Positions 1 through 6,805 of a DNA stretch of 6,810 nucleotides are shown one piece after another. Under the pieces are notes generated by a model that saw nothing but the letters and a program-made list of their open reading frames with translations, was not told where the DNA came from and made no database searches. Numbering within the stretch: the stretch's first letter is position 1; each line of letters starts with the position of its first letter. This stretch comes from Acidobacteriota bacterium (GTDB taxonomy: Bacteria > Acidobacteriota > Thermoanaerobaculia > Multivoradales > JAHEKO01), in the NCBI GenBank assembly GCA_024638355.1, contig JAHEKO010000208.1, positions 1-6,810 on the forward strand. Direction: 5' to 3'. The position numbers and the translations under genes were made by a program.

Positions 1-1
1 C

Positions 2-427
2 GAATGGCGGGCGCCGCCGCCGGGGCCCGCCGCCGGCGGGTTCCGGTCTGTCGAGGCGATCCGCGTCGCGGCCTCTCCCGCCGCGATCGACGCGGCGAGC
101 CGGCCGGACGGCGCGATCTTTCTCCGTATCGCGCCCGACGAGGTGCTGGTGATCCCGTCGGATGCGCGACCGGTCGAGCACCCGTCGATCGCCGATCCTC
201 ACGCCCTCTCGGAGCGCGAGACCGGGTTCTCGGCAGCCTGGCTCGCCGCCCAGGAAGCGGCCGAGCTCCTGGAGCGGACCTGCGCGTGGGAGCTTCCGGC
301 GGAGCGCCCGGCCCTGGCCCAGGGCGCGGTGGCCGACGTGCCGGTCAAGCTCTGGCTCGAAGCCGACCGGGTGCTGATGATCGTACCGACCGCCTGGGCG
401 GCCGACCTCGAGGAGCGGATGGCTTGA
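2..427 (+). CDS. Sarcosine oxidase gamma-subunit-like protein, C-terminal part (5' end outside window)
   Basis: The frame is open from the left edge and gives 141 residues before a TGA at 425-427, so the N-terminus is missing. In tetrameric sarcosine oxidase the gamma subunit (SoxG, usually about 200 residues) has a folate-enzyme (GcvT-like) fold and packs against alpha. By eye, the segment around position 131 (RIAPDEVLVI) resembles the SoxG 'GPDEWLLL' strand. The last third has the SoxG C-terminal pattern: an 'AAELLERTC' helix, a 'VPVKLWLEADRVLMIVP' hairpin, then a closing helix. Position directly upstream of soxB, with a 4-bp overlap, supports a sox role. The similarity is weak, so it may instead be a small protein that merely travels with soxB. 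A GTG at 143 could start a short 94-residue version, but SoxG-like sequence continues upstream of it, so I treat the gene as truncated by the window. Confidence 0.5.
   Translation, partial: EWRAPPPGPAAGGFRSVEAIRVAASPAAIDAASRPDGAIFLRIAPDEVLVIPSDARPVEHPSIADPHALSERETGFSAAWLAAQEAAELLERTCAWELPAERPALAQGAVADVPVKLWLEADRVLMIVPTAWAADLEERMA
411..415 (+). promoter_or_regulatory. Shine-Dalgarno site deciding the TTG start of soxB
   Basis: AGGAG lies 8 nt before the TTG at 424, inside the last codons of the upstream gene. No in-frame ATG or GTG occurs before the flavin-binding motif. The site and spacing therefore fix TTG 424 as the likely start and reject the much longer upstream open frame. Confidence 0.65.
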
Positions 428-1635
428 CGAATCCGGATCAGGAGCGCCGGATCGCCTTCGAGTGGCGCGAGCCGCGCTCGGCCTACGACGTGGTGATCGT
501 CGGCGGCGGCGGGCACGGCTTGGCGACGGCGTACTACCTCGCCACCCGGCACGGAATCGCCAACGTCGCGGTCCTCGAGCGCTCCTACATCGGTAGCGGC
601 AACTCGGGCCGCAACACCACGGTCATCCGCGCCAACTACGGCATTCCCGAGGCGGTGCGCTTCTATCAGCGCTCGATCGAGCTCTACCAACGGCTCGAGG
701 AGGAGACCGAGCGCGACCTGATGCATCGCCAGAAAGGCCTGCTATGGATCGCCCACAGCGAGCCCGGCGTGCGGGCCGAGCGGGCGCGGGCGGCGATCAA
801 CACCGCCTTCGGCGCCCGCACCGAGTTCGTCACCCCCGAGGAGATCGCCAGGATCTGTCCCCAGGTCGATCTGTCGGGCGGCGGCATCTGGCCGGTGCGC
901 GGGGCGACCTACCATCCGGAGGGCGCGACGGCGCGTCACGACCGGGTGGTGTGGGCCTATGCCGAGGGAGCGATGCGGCACGGCGTCGAGGTGCACCAGC
1001 GGACGCCGGTGACCGGCCTGCGGCTCGACGGCGGCCGCGTCACCGGGGTCGAGACGCCGCGCGGCCCGATCTCGGCGGGCGTGGTGCTGGCCGCCGCCGG
1101 CGGCCACGTGACGGCGCTCGGGGAGATGGCCGGCCTGCGCCTGCCGATTCGCAGCCACCCGCTCCAGGCGCTCGTCACCAACCACTACGAGCGCCGCTTC
1201 GAGCCGATCGTCGCCTCCGCCGACCTCCTCTTCTACGTCTCCCAGACCGCGCGCGGCGAGATGCTGATGGGCGCCGAGATCGACCGCCAGCCGAGCTACT
1301 CCTACCGCTCGGGCCATCACTTTCTGCAGTACACCGCCTTCCGGGCGATCACGCTTCTGCCCTTCCTGCGCGATCTCCGCGTCCTGCGCCAGTGGACCGG
1401 CATCTGCGACATGAGTCCCGACTACTCGCCGATCATGAGCGCGACGCCGGTCGAGGGGCTCTACCTCACCACCGGCTGGGGCACCTGGGGCTTCAAGGCG
1501 ATCCCGGCCGGCGGCGAGGGGATGGCCGCGCTCATCGCCACCGGCGAGCCGCCCGAGCTGATCGCCCCCTTCTCGCTCGATCGCTTCGCGAAGGACCGCA
1601 CCCTCGCCGACCGCGGCTCGGCGGGAACCCACTGA
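424..1635 (+). CDS. soxB: Sarcosine oxidase beta subunit (FAD/FMN oxidoreductase)
   Basis: Catalytic flavin subunit of heterotetrameric sarcosine oxidase, a cytoplasmic enzyme that oxidatively demethylates sarcosine to glycine and passes the methyl carbon to tetrahydrofolate. The protein has 403 residues, close to the usual 405-416. The dinucleotide-binding motif is GGGGHG (27-32), with the ribose-binding Glu at 52. Next comes the family signature SYIGSGNSGRNTT (54-66). In the segment GATARHD, His172 aligns with the histidine (about 173) that carries covalent FMN in known beta subunits. The C-terminus has 'CDMSPDYSPIM' and 'GWGTWGFKAIPAG' (Lys358), the conserved active-site and flavin region of the DAO-type family. 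Start: TTG 424, with AGGAG 8 nt upstream and a TTGA overlap with the previous stop, suggesting translational coupling. soxD follows after 28 bp. Other DAO-family amine oxidases are possible from the fold alone, but the adjacent soxD makes SoxB the best call. Confidence 0.9.
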   Translation: MTNPDQERRIAFEWREPRSAYDVVIVGGGGHGLATAYYLATRHGIANVAVLERSYIGSGNSGRNTTVIRANYGIPEAVRFYQRSIELYQRLEEETERDLMHRQKGLLWIAHSEPGVRAERARAAINTAFGARTEFVTPEEIARICPQVDLSGGGIWPVRGATYHPEGATARHDRVVWAYAEGAMRHGVEVHQRTPVTGLRLDGGRVTGVETPRGPISAGVVLAAAGGHVTALGEMAGLRLPIRSHPLQALVTNHYERRFEPIVASADLLFYVSQTARGEMLMGAEIDRQPSYSYRSGHHFLQYTAFRAITLLPFLRDLRVLRQWTGICDMSPDYSPIMSATPVEGLYLTTGWGTWGFKAIPAGGEGMAALIATGEPPELIAPFSLDRFAKDRTLADRGSAGTH

Positions 1636-1667
1636 TGACCATGCGGAACCGGAACCAGACGCCATGA
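1635..1667 (+). other. Ten-codon open frame bridging the soxB stop and soxD start
   Basis: An ATG at 1635 shares its A with the soxB stop (TGATG). The frame reads MTMRNRNQTP and ends at TGA 1665-1667, which overlaps the soxD ATG (ATGA at 1664-1667). It contains a tandem GGAACC repeat (1645-1656). soxD has no good Shine-Dalgarno of its own, so this frame could carry terminating ribosomes from soxB to soxD. The overlaps are visible in the sequence; translation of the frame is only inferred. Confidence 0.25.
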
Positions 1668-1900
1668 GCCTCGTGATTCCCTGCCCGAACTGCGGCTCCC
1701 GCCCGGTCGAGGAGTTCGTCTACGGTGAGGTCCCCCTCGTGCCGGAGTCGATCACCGACCCCGACGCCCGCGACCTCGACCGCGCCTTCATGCACGGCAA
1801 TCCCGAGGGCCCGGTGGTCGAGCGCTGGTTCCACGCCGCCGGCTGCCGGCGCTGGACGACCGTGCGCCGCGACACGCGCACCGACCAGGTGCTCGGCTAG
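1664..1900 (+). CDS. soxD: Sarcosine oxidase delta subunit, zinc-binding
   Basis: Small structural subunit of heterotetrameric sarcosine oxidase, 78 residues, within the usual size range (about 80-100). It begins with CPNCG, so Cys7 and Cys10 pair with His57 and Cys61 in the 'ERWFHAAGC' segment; together these match the single zinc site known in this family. Other hallmarks are 'EEFVYGEV', 'FMHGNPEGPVVERW' and a closing 'RRDTRTD' stretch, all typical of SoxD. Only a weak GGA-rich stretch precedes the ATG, so initiation probably depends on coupling from soxB. In known operons soxA follows soxD; here the next gene is on the opposite strand and soxA is absent. The stop TAG (1898-1900) lies in a CTAG shared with the convergent permease gene. 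Confidence 0.9.
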   Translation: MSLVIPCPNCGSRPVEEFVYGEVPLVPESITDPDARDLDRAFMHGNPEGPVVERWFHAAGCRRWTTVRRDTRTDQVLG

Positions 1901-3489
1901 GCCATGCCCGTGGCCATCTGTCGCCTACGAAACAGAAAGGCACCGAGCAGAAGCGCAAGCGACATGATCAGGTACGCTTGCGGGACCGCATCCGCCGCCG
2001 AGTCGTCGATCGCGCCGAGGAAGTCGAGAGCGGGCAGATGGTGGACTGCCCCGAGGTACCAGATCAGCAAGTAGCTCACCTCGAACATCTTCTTCGTCCC
2101 GCTCACGACTCCGAGAAACAGGGCCAGGGTCGGAACAAAGAGAGCGCCAGTCAGCAGAGCCGACAGGTGCCCGACCTCGCCCGCCAGGAAAGCCCGCGCC
2201 ATCATTCCGCCACCGGTCAGTGCCGCGACCGTCAGGCCGGCCAGCCACATGGCTGGAAGCTGACGCGCCGCCGGATACGCCGACGAGAAAACGAGCTGCC
2301 CCGTATTGAAGCGGGCCTCCCGCGAGCCCATGGACGACCACATCGCCAGCGGCCATATCCAGGCTGCCGACATCGCGAACGTTCGTGCGTACTCGTACGG
2401 CACTGTCAGCTGCGCGGCGATGAGCCCAAGGGCGATCGCGTACCACGACCAGTGAAACCCCTTGACCATCAGCCTCAGCTCGGCGCGCCACATTCTCAGG
2501 AAACCGAAGTTGAACTCCGCGGGTGCGACATCGCTCCAGCCGACCGATGGCACGCCCGAGGTCCGGGGATCATCCTCAGCCGGTAGCGGTCGCTCTCTTC
2601 TCGTGGCCGATTCCGCGTGTCTCGCCCGCGCCGGGTCGAAGCGATCGAAGAAACGCGTCGCGAGAGCGGCCAGGCCCACCGCCACACCGATCCACAGAAG
2701 CCGTAACGGCACCATTGCGAGTGACCACGTGATGCCACCCCAGTGGAAGAGCTTCATCGTTTCAACAGAGGTCCCGGGAACAAGTCTGATGAAACCCATC
2801 TGAAAGCCGAGCTTTGCGTCCGGATACACCGCGAGGGCTGCGTCCTGCATGCTGGGAATGAACATGCCGAGGCCGCCGAAATCCAGCAGCGGAATGTCCG
2901 TCTGGAAGCTGGCCACAATGGCCGTCTGCGCAATGATCAGGTAGAGGATGTTCCCCAGGCTGCCCCGCAGGGGTCGAATCGACTCGAAGAGAACCGCCGT
3001 AGCCGCGACCAGCGTCACCACCGGCAGGCAAAGAAAGATAAAAGGCGCTAAAAGCGCCCACAAGTCGAAACCGGTCGCGACCGGGCCGAGCAACTGCATG
3101 ACAATAGCGGCGCCCGCCAGGGCCACGGCCATGAGTGTGAGAACCGCAGTATTGCTGACGAACTTGCTCGCTATGTAGAGATGATCGCTCAGAGGCGTCG
3201 CCGCGAGAATCTCTCCAACGCGCGTGCGACGGTCTCGACTCAAAGAGTTCTTGACCAGGTAGAAACCAAAAAGGGCCAACATGAATGTGCTGGCGCTTCC
3301 CATGAGGCTACCCACCCAGGCGGAGTTGTACTCGCCCCTGTACTCACCCAGACGCAGAGTCCACTTGCCGGTGATGACCAGGAAGCCGAAAAAAAGCGTA
3401 CCCAACAGAGTGATCAAGAAAGAGTATCGTCGCGTCCGCTCCCGGAAATCAGCCAAGGCTAATTGATAGAGCGTGCGGACTGTGTGCAT
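1897..3489 (-). CDS. ABC-2 type transporter permease, about 12 TM segments
   Basis: Membrane component of an ABC exporter of unknown substrate, 530 residues. Hydrophobic segments sit near residues 23-40, 62-79, 113-134, 144-168, 179-195 and 254-278. A polar, charged linker (about 281-345) follows, then segments near 346-363, 372-388, 411-431, 442-463, 469-490 and 505-521. That makes two six-helix halves on one chain. The conserved cytoplasmic stretch after TM2 (SRDRRTRVGEILAATPLS, 84-101) is typical of ABC-2 permeases that couple to an ATPase. It recalls the membrane half of very large bacterial permeases fused to an M1-type aminopeptidase, but no peptidase part is present. The ATG at 3489 overlaps the ATPase stop by one base (TGATG), so the two are very likely co-translated. 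The stop TAG sits in the CTAG shared with soxD. Base composition is less GC-rich than in the flanking genes. Confidence 0.85.
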   Translation of the reverse strand: MHTVRTLYQLALADFRERTRRYSFLITLLGTLFFGFLVITGKWTLRLGEYRGEYNSAWVGSLMGSASTFMLALFGFYLVKNSLSRDRRTRVGEILAATPLSDHLYIASKFVSNTAVLTLMAVALAGAAIVMQLLGPVATGFDLWALLAPFIFLCLPVVTLVAATAVLFESIRPLRGSLGNILYLIIAQTAIVASFQTDIPLLDFGGLGMFIPSMQDAALAVYPDAKLGFQMGFIRLVPGTSVETMKLFHWGGITWSLAMVPLRLLWIGVAVGLAALATRFFDRFDPARARHAESATRRERPLPAEDDPRTSGVPSVGWSDVAPAEFNFGFLRMWRAELRLMVKGFHWSWYAIALGLIAAQLTVPYEYARTFAMSAAWIWPLAMWSSMGSREARFNTGQLVFSSAYPAARQLPAMWLAGLTVAALTGGGMMARAFLAGEVGHLSALLTGALFVPTLALFLGVVSGTKKMFEVSYLLIWYLGAVHHLPALDFLGAIDDSAADAVPQAYLIMSLALLLGAFLFRRRQMATGMA

Positions 3490-4373
3490 CAGCCGTCCTC
3501 GTTCCGGCGATCGGTGAGCAGGTGCAAGTAGGCGTCCTCCAGGGTGGGAGTGCGAGTGCGTGCAGCGTGGGTTGGCTGCTCGTCTGCCACCAGTCTGATG
3601 CGCACACCTTCGCTGGTCCTGACGGTGCCACTGAGAACGAACTTCTGCTTGGCGATGGCCAGATCGGTGCTCGGAATGACCATCTCCCAGACCTTTCCTT
3701 CCACCGTGCGGAGGAGGTCCTCCGCCACGCCCTTGAATCGAAGGTGCCCCTTCTTGATGACTGCGATCGAAGTGGCCGCCGCCTCGACGTCCGAGACGAT
3801 ATGCGAGGACAGGATCACAATCCGATCCGCCGCCAGTTCCGCGAGAAGGCTCCGGAAGCGAACTCTCTCCTCTGGATCGAGACCCGCTGTCGGTTCGTCG
3901 ACGATCAGGAGCCGTGGGTCGTTGAGGAGTGCCTGTGCGATTCCGACGCGCTGTTTCATGCCGCCGGACAAGGAGCCCAGGGGCCGCTTGCGAGCGTCGG
4001 ATAGATTGACGAGCTCCAGCAGCTTGTCGATCCTCCGGCCGGCCGAGCGGCCGCTGAGACCGCGTGCGGTTGCCAAGTATGAAAGGAATTCCAGCGCGTT
4101 CAGGTTCGGATAGATACCGAAGTCTTGCGGAAGGTATCCCAGCACCTTCCGCAAGGGGTTGGGTGAGGTGGCGATGTCGACTCCCTCCCACTTCACGAAG
4201 CCGGTCGTCGGCTTGGTGACGGTGGCCAAGATCCGCATCAGCGTCGATTTGCCTGCCCCATTCGGCCCGAGCAAACCAAGAACTCCGGTCCCTATTTCAA
4301 GGCTGAGGTCCGAGACTCCCCAGACATCTCCCTGGTAGCGCTTCCCGACTTCGCAGATCTCGAGGTTCGACAT
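3489..4373 (-). CDS. ABC-2 type transporter ATP-binding protein
   Basis: Cytoplasmic nucleotide-binding subunit of 294 residues that powers the adjacent permease. All ATPase motifs are intact: Walker A GPNGAGKST (36-44), Q-loop Gln83 in YLPQDFG, signature LSGGMKQR (135-142), Walker B LLIVD plus catalytic Glu160, D-loop GLD (164-166), and H-loop His191 in SSH. About 70 residues follow the core and end in 'TPTLEDAYLHLL', the usual C-terminal element of ABC-2/CcmA-type exporter ATPases. The start is ATG 4373, preceded by AGGAG (complement of 4378-4382) with a 4-nt spacer. The motif style matches the large family of multidrug, antibiotic or lipid exporters, and the substrate cannot be told from sequence. 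The same frame stays open upstream and encodes a hydrophobic stretch, but this lies before the ribosome-binding site and is not a normal part of the family. Confidence 0.92.
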   Translation of the reverse strand: MSNLEICEVGKRYQGDVWGVSDLSLEIGTGVLGLLGPNGAGKSTLMRILATVTKPTTGFVKWEGVDIATSPNPLRKVLGYLPQDFGIYPNLNALEFLSYLATARGLSGRSAGRRIDKLLELVNLSDARKRPLGSLSGGMKQRVGIAQALLNDPRLLIVDEPTAGLDPEERVRFRSLLAELAADRIVILSSHIVSDVEAAATSIAVIKKGHLRFKGVAEDLLRTVEGKVWEMVIPSTDLAIAKQKFVLSGTVRTSEGVRIRLVADEQPTHAARTRTPTLEDAYLHLLTDRRNEDG

Positions 4374-4575
4374 CGCTCTCCTGGCCTGAGTGAAACGGCG
4401 GCGCGAGTCTAGCGCGCCTTCACGGTCGACTCCGCGCAGAGTCGCTCCGTCCGTGGAGCTTGCCGTGTGCGCGCCGGCGGCGCTTGCGAAGCCAAGCACC
4501 ACAATTGCTACGTGTAGAAGAACCGGGGCGTCCACGAAGACGGGGGAACTCGAGCGCGGTAGACTGTCATCTCCA
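4374..4575. promoter_or_regulatory. Divergent intergenic region between the ABC ATPase and fhs
   Basis: The region holds the 5' control signals for both divergent units. Two short inverted repeats are visible. GGCGCG (4400-4405) pairs with CGCGCC (4413-4418) around a 7-nt loop. CGACTC (4427-4432) pairs with GAGTCG (4439-4444) around a 6-nt loop. TAGACT at 4560-4565 is a possible -10 element for fhs that would leave a leader of only a few bases. I see no good -35 element, no strong ribosome-binding site before the fhs ATG, and no recognisable riboswitch. Confidence 0.3.
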
Positions 4576-6291
4576 ATGAGCCCGCAGCATCCGGTGCCGA
4601 GCGATCTCGAGATCGCCCAGGGCGCCGACGTCCTTCCGATCCTCAGCATCGCCGAGAGCGTCGGCCTCGGACCCGACGACCTCGATCTCTACGGCAAGTA
4701 CAAGGCCAAGGTCCACCTCGACGTCGAGAAGCGCTTCGCCGACCGGCCGCGGGGCAAGTACGTCGACGTCACCGCGATCACGCCGACACCGCTGGGCGAA
4801 GGCAAGACGACGACGGTGATCGGCCTCGCCCAGGGCCTCGGCAAGCTGGGCAAGAGGGTCTTCACCTGCATCCGGCAGCCGAGCCAGGGGCCGACGTTCG
4901 GCATCAAGGGCGGCGCGGCGGGCGGCGGCTACAGCCAGGTCATTCCGATGGAGGACTTCAACCTCCATCTCACCGGCGACCTGCACGCGGTGACCGCGGC
5001 CCACAATCTGCTCGCCGCCGCCATCGACAACCACATCCATCACGGCAACGCGCTCGGCATCAATCCGTTCAACGTCTCGTGGCCGCGGGTGCTCGATCTC
5101 AACGATCGCAACCTCCGCCAGGTTGTGGTCGGCCTGGGCGGCAAGCCCAACGGCTACCCGCGCGAGACCGGCTTCGACATCTCGGTCGCTTCGGAGGTCA
5201 TGGCGATCCTGGCGCTGGCGTCCGATCTGCGCGACCTGCGCGAGCGGCTGGGCCGGATCGTGATCGGCGAGACGATGAAACGCAAGCCGGTGACCGCCGA
5301 GGACCTCAAGGCGGCCGGGGCGATGGCGGTGCTGCTCAAGGACGCCCTGATGCCGACGCTCCTGCAGACGCTCGAGCACACGCCGGCGCTGGTGCACGCC
5401 GGGCCGTTTGCCAACATCGCCCACGGCAACTCGAGCGTGATCGCCGATCGAATCGCGCTCCGGCTGGGCGACTTCGTGGTCACCGAGTCGGGCTTCGGCT
5501 CCGACATCGGGATGGAGAAGTTCATGAACATCAAGTGCCGCGCGAGCGGCCTGGTGCCCGATTGCGTGGTGATCGTCGCGACCATCCGGGCGCTCAAGAT
5601 GCACGGCGGGGCGGGCCGGGTGATCGCGGGCAGGCCGCTGCCGGAGGCGCTCACCGGCGAGAATCTCGAGGCGCTCGAGAGCGGCTGCGCCAACCTCGGG
5701 GCGCACATTCGCATCGTCAAGATGTTCGGCGTGCCGGTTGTGGTGGCGGTGAATCGCTTCACCACCGACACCGATCGCGAGGTCGCTCTGCTCGAGCGAC
5801 TGGCGGTCGAGGCCGGCGCCGAGACCGCGGTGATGACCGACCACTGGGCCCAGGGCGGCGCCGGTGCGGTGAACCTGGCCGAAGCGGTGGTGGCGGCCTG
5901 TGAGCGTCCCAAGAAGTTCCGCTTTCTCTACGACCTCGATCTGCCGATTCGCACCAAGATCGAGATCATCGCCACCCGCATCTACGGCGCGGAGGGGGTC
6001 GATTTCCTCGGCCCGGCCGAGACGCAGATCAAGCGATTCACCCGGCTCGGCTACGACAAGCTGCCGATCTGCATGGCCAAGACCCACCTGAGCCTCAGCC
6101 ACGAGCCGCGCTGGAAGGGGGTGCCGACCAACTTCCGGCTGCCGGTGCGCGACATCCGCGCCAGCGTCGGCGCGGGCTTCCTCTATCCGCTGTGCGGCGA
6201 TATGCGCACCATGCCCGGGCTGCCCTCGAGTCCGGCGTTCGAGAACGTCGACATCGACCTGGAGACCGGACGTATCGTAGGACTGTTCTGA
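4576..6291 (+). CDS. fhs: Formate-tetrahydrofolate ligase (10-formyl-THF synthetase)
   Basis: Cytoplasmic enzyme that makes 10-formyl-THF from formate, THF and ATP, supplying formyl groups for purine synthesis and initiator tRNA or feeding the folate C1 pathway. The protein has 571 residues, slightly longer than the usual 555-560. It starts with the typical 'PSDLEIAQ' N-terminus. The P-loop-like [12 protein letters not shown] is at 69-80. The family signature around '[22 protein letters not shown]' and '[22 protein letters not shown]' is intact, as are 'GPFANIAHG', '[12 protein letters not shown]', '[11 protein letters not shown]' and the C-terminal '[11 protein letters not shown]'. ATG 4576 is chosen because family similarity begins there; the frame extends upstream to 4390, but that stretch is unconserved. 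No clear Shine-Dalgarno precedes it. The gene reads as complete and functional. A cNMP-fold gene follows 15 bp later in the same direction, and the sox genes lie about 2.7 kb upstream beyond the ABC pair. Confidence 0.96.
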   Translation: MSPQHPVPSDLEIAQGADVLPILSIAESVGLGPDDLDLYGKYKAKVHLDVEKRFADRPRGKYVDVTAITPTPLGEGKTTTVIGLAQGLGKLGKRVFTCIRQPSQGPTFGIKGGAAGGGYSQVIPMEDFNLHLTGDLHAVTAAHNLLAAAIDNHIHHGNALGINPFNVSWPRVLDLNDRNLRQVVVGLGGKPNGYPRETGFDISVASEVMAILALASDLRDLRERLGRIVIGETMKRKPVTAEDLKAAGAMAVLLKDALMPTLLQTLEHTPALVHAGPFANIAHGNSSVIADRIALRLGDFVVTESGFGSDIGMEKFMNIKCRASGLVPDCVVIVATIRALKMHGGAGRVIAGRPLPEALTGENLEALESGCANLGAHIRIVKMFGVPVVVAVNRFTTDTDREVALLERLAVEAGAETAVMTDHWAQGGAGAVNLAEAVVAACERPKKFRFLYDLDLPIRTKIEIIATRIYGAEGVDFLGPAETQIKRFTRLGYDKLPICMAKTHLSLSHEPRWKGVPTNFRLPVRDIRASVGAGFLYPLCGDMRTMPGLPSSPAFENVDIDLETGRIVGLF

Positions 6292-6306
6292 CAGTCAGGA
6301 GTCATC

Positions 6307-6786
6307 ATGGAGCGCGCAGAGACCCTCGAGCACCTCACCTTTTTCGAAGCCTTCGTTGCGTCCGACCGTGAGCGGCTCGCGGCCATCGCGACGCGTCGCA
6401 GCTTCGGGGAGGGGGCGACCATCTTCGACGAGGGCGACGAGCCCGGATCGATTCGGGTGTTGGAGAGCGGGCTGGTGTCGCTCCGCCAGAAGCAGAAGGA
6501 CGGTCTCGGCGACGTGCAGATGATGATCATCCGCGATTCCGGATCGGTATTCGGCATCGCGGCGCTGGTCGGCGAGGAGCACGTCTATCCCCACAGCGCG
6601 GTCTGCCTGGAGGACACGGAGCTGATCGAGATCGACGGCGAGCGATTGCTCGCCCTCCTGCATGCCGAGCCGGAAGCGGGAGTCCGCATCCTCCTGCGCT
6701 TCGCCCAGTACATCTCTTCGCGGCTGACCGGGGCGCGCGAGCAGATTCGTAGCCGCATCCGGCCGGGCCTGATCTCGCACGGCTAG
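6307..6786 (+). CDS. Stand-alone cyclic-nucleotide-binding-fold protein (Crp-like sensor domain, no HTH)
   Basis: A 159-residue protein made almost entirely of one CRP-type beta-roll. 'RSFGEGATIFDEGDEPGSIRVLESGLVSL' (about 31-59) is the usual first half of the fold, and the second half runs to 'LIEIDGERLLALL' (about 106-118). A helix (about 120-150) occupies the place of the dimerising C-helix. CRP/FNR regulators run to about 210-240 residues with a winged helix; here the protein stops after the C-helix, so it should not bind DNA by itself. In the phosphate-binding cassette the usual FGE is FGI (82-84), and the usual Arg before S/A-A is His96, so normal cAMP or cGMP binding is doubtful. The ATG has AGGAG (6297-6301) 5 nt upstream. 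The 15-bp gap to fhs implies co-transcription. It may act as a protein-binding or allosteric module, but no partner is visible. Confidence 0.8.
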   Translation: MERAETLEHLTFFEAFVASDRERLAAIATRRSFGEGATIFDEGDEPGSIRVLESGLVSLRQKQKDGLGDVQMMIIRDSGSVFGIAALVGEEHVYPHSAVCLEDTELIEIDGERLLALLHAEPEAGVRILLRFAQYISSRLTGAREQIRSRIRPGLISHG

Positions 6787-6791
6787 CCTGC

Positions 6792-6805
6792 CGGGCGGCC
6801 GCCCG
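6792..6805 (+). terminator. GC-rich palindrome after the fhs operon, possible terminator
   Basis: The perfect palindrome CGGGCGGCCGCCCG lies 5 bp beyond the stop of the cNMP-fold gene and can form a short GC hairpin. No T-tract is seen before the window ends 5 bases later, so it may be chance in GC-rich DNA. Confidence 0.25.

Noticed and set aside
4..423. N-terminal extension of soxB to position 4
   Set aside because: It is an out-of-frame, Arg/Gly/Ala-rich shadow of the SoxG-like gene; a good ribosome-binding site supports TTG 424.
742..1665. Open frames of about 307 codons on both strands across soxB
   Set aside because: Both are shadows caused by GC-rich third positions; only the SoxB frame shows family motifs.
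1900..1915. GGCCA...TGGCC hairpin just after soxD as a terminator
   Set aside because: The stem is only 5 bp, has no T-tract, and lies within the last codons of the convergent permease.
3490..4191. Upstream extension of the permease frame to 764 codons
   Set aside because: The extension lies antiparallel-frame within the ATPase gene and has no membrane or family character; the ATG at 3489 is coupled to the ATPase stop.
4390..4575. Upstream ATG for fhs adding 62 residues
   Set aside because: The added residues are Arg/Ser/Pro-rich and outside the family; it would also overlap the ATPase promoter region.
4567..6102. Long open frame of 511 codons antisense to fhs
   Set aside because: Composition is low-complexity, rich in Arg, His, Asp and Ala, as expected from the complement of a high-GC gene; the + strand carries an intact Fhs.
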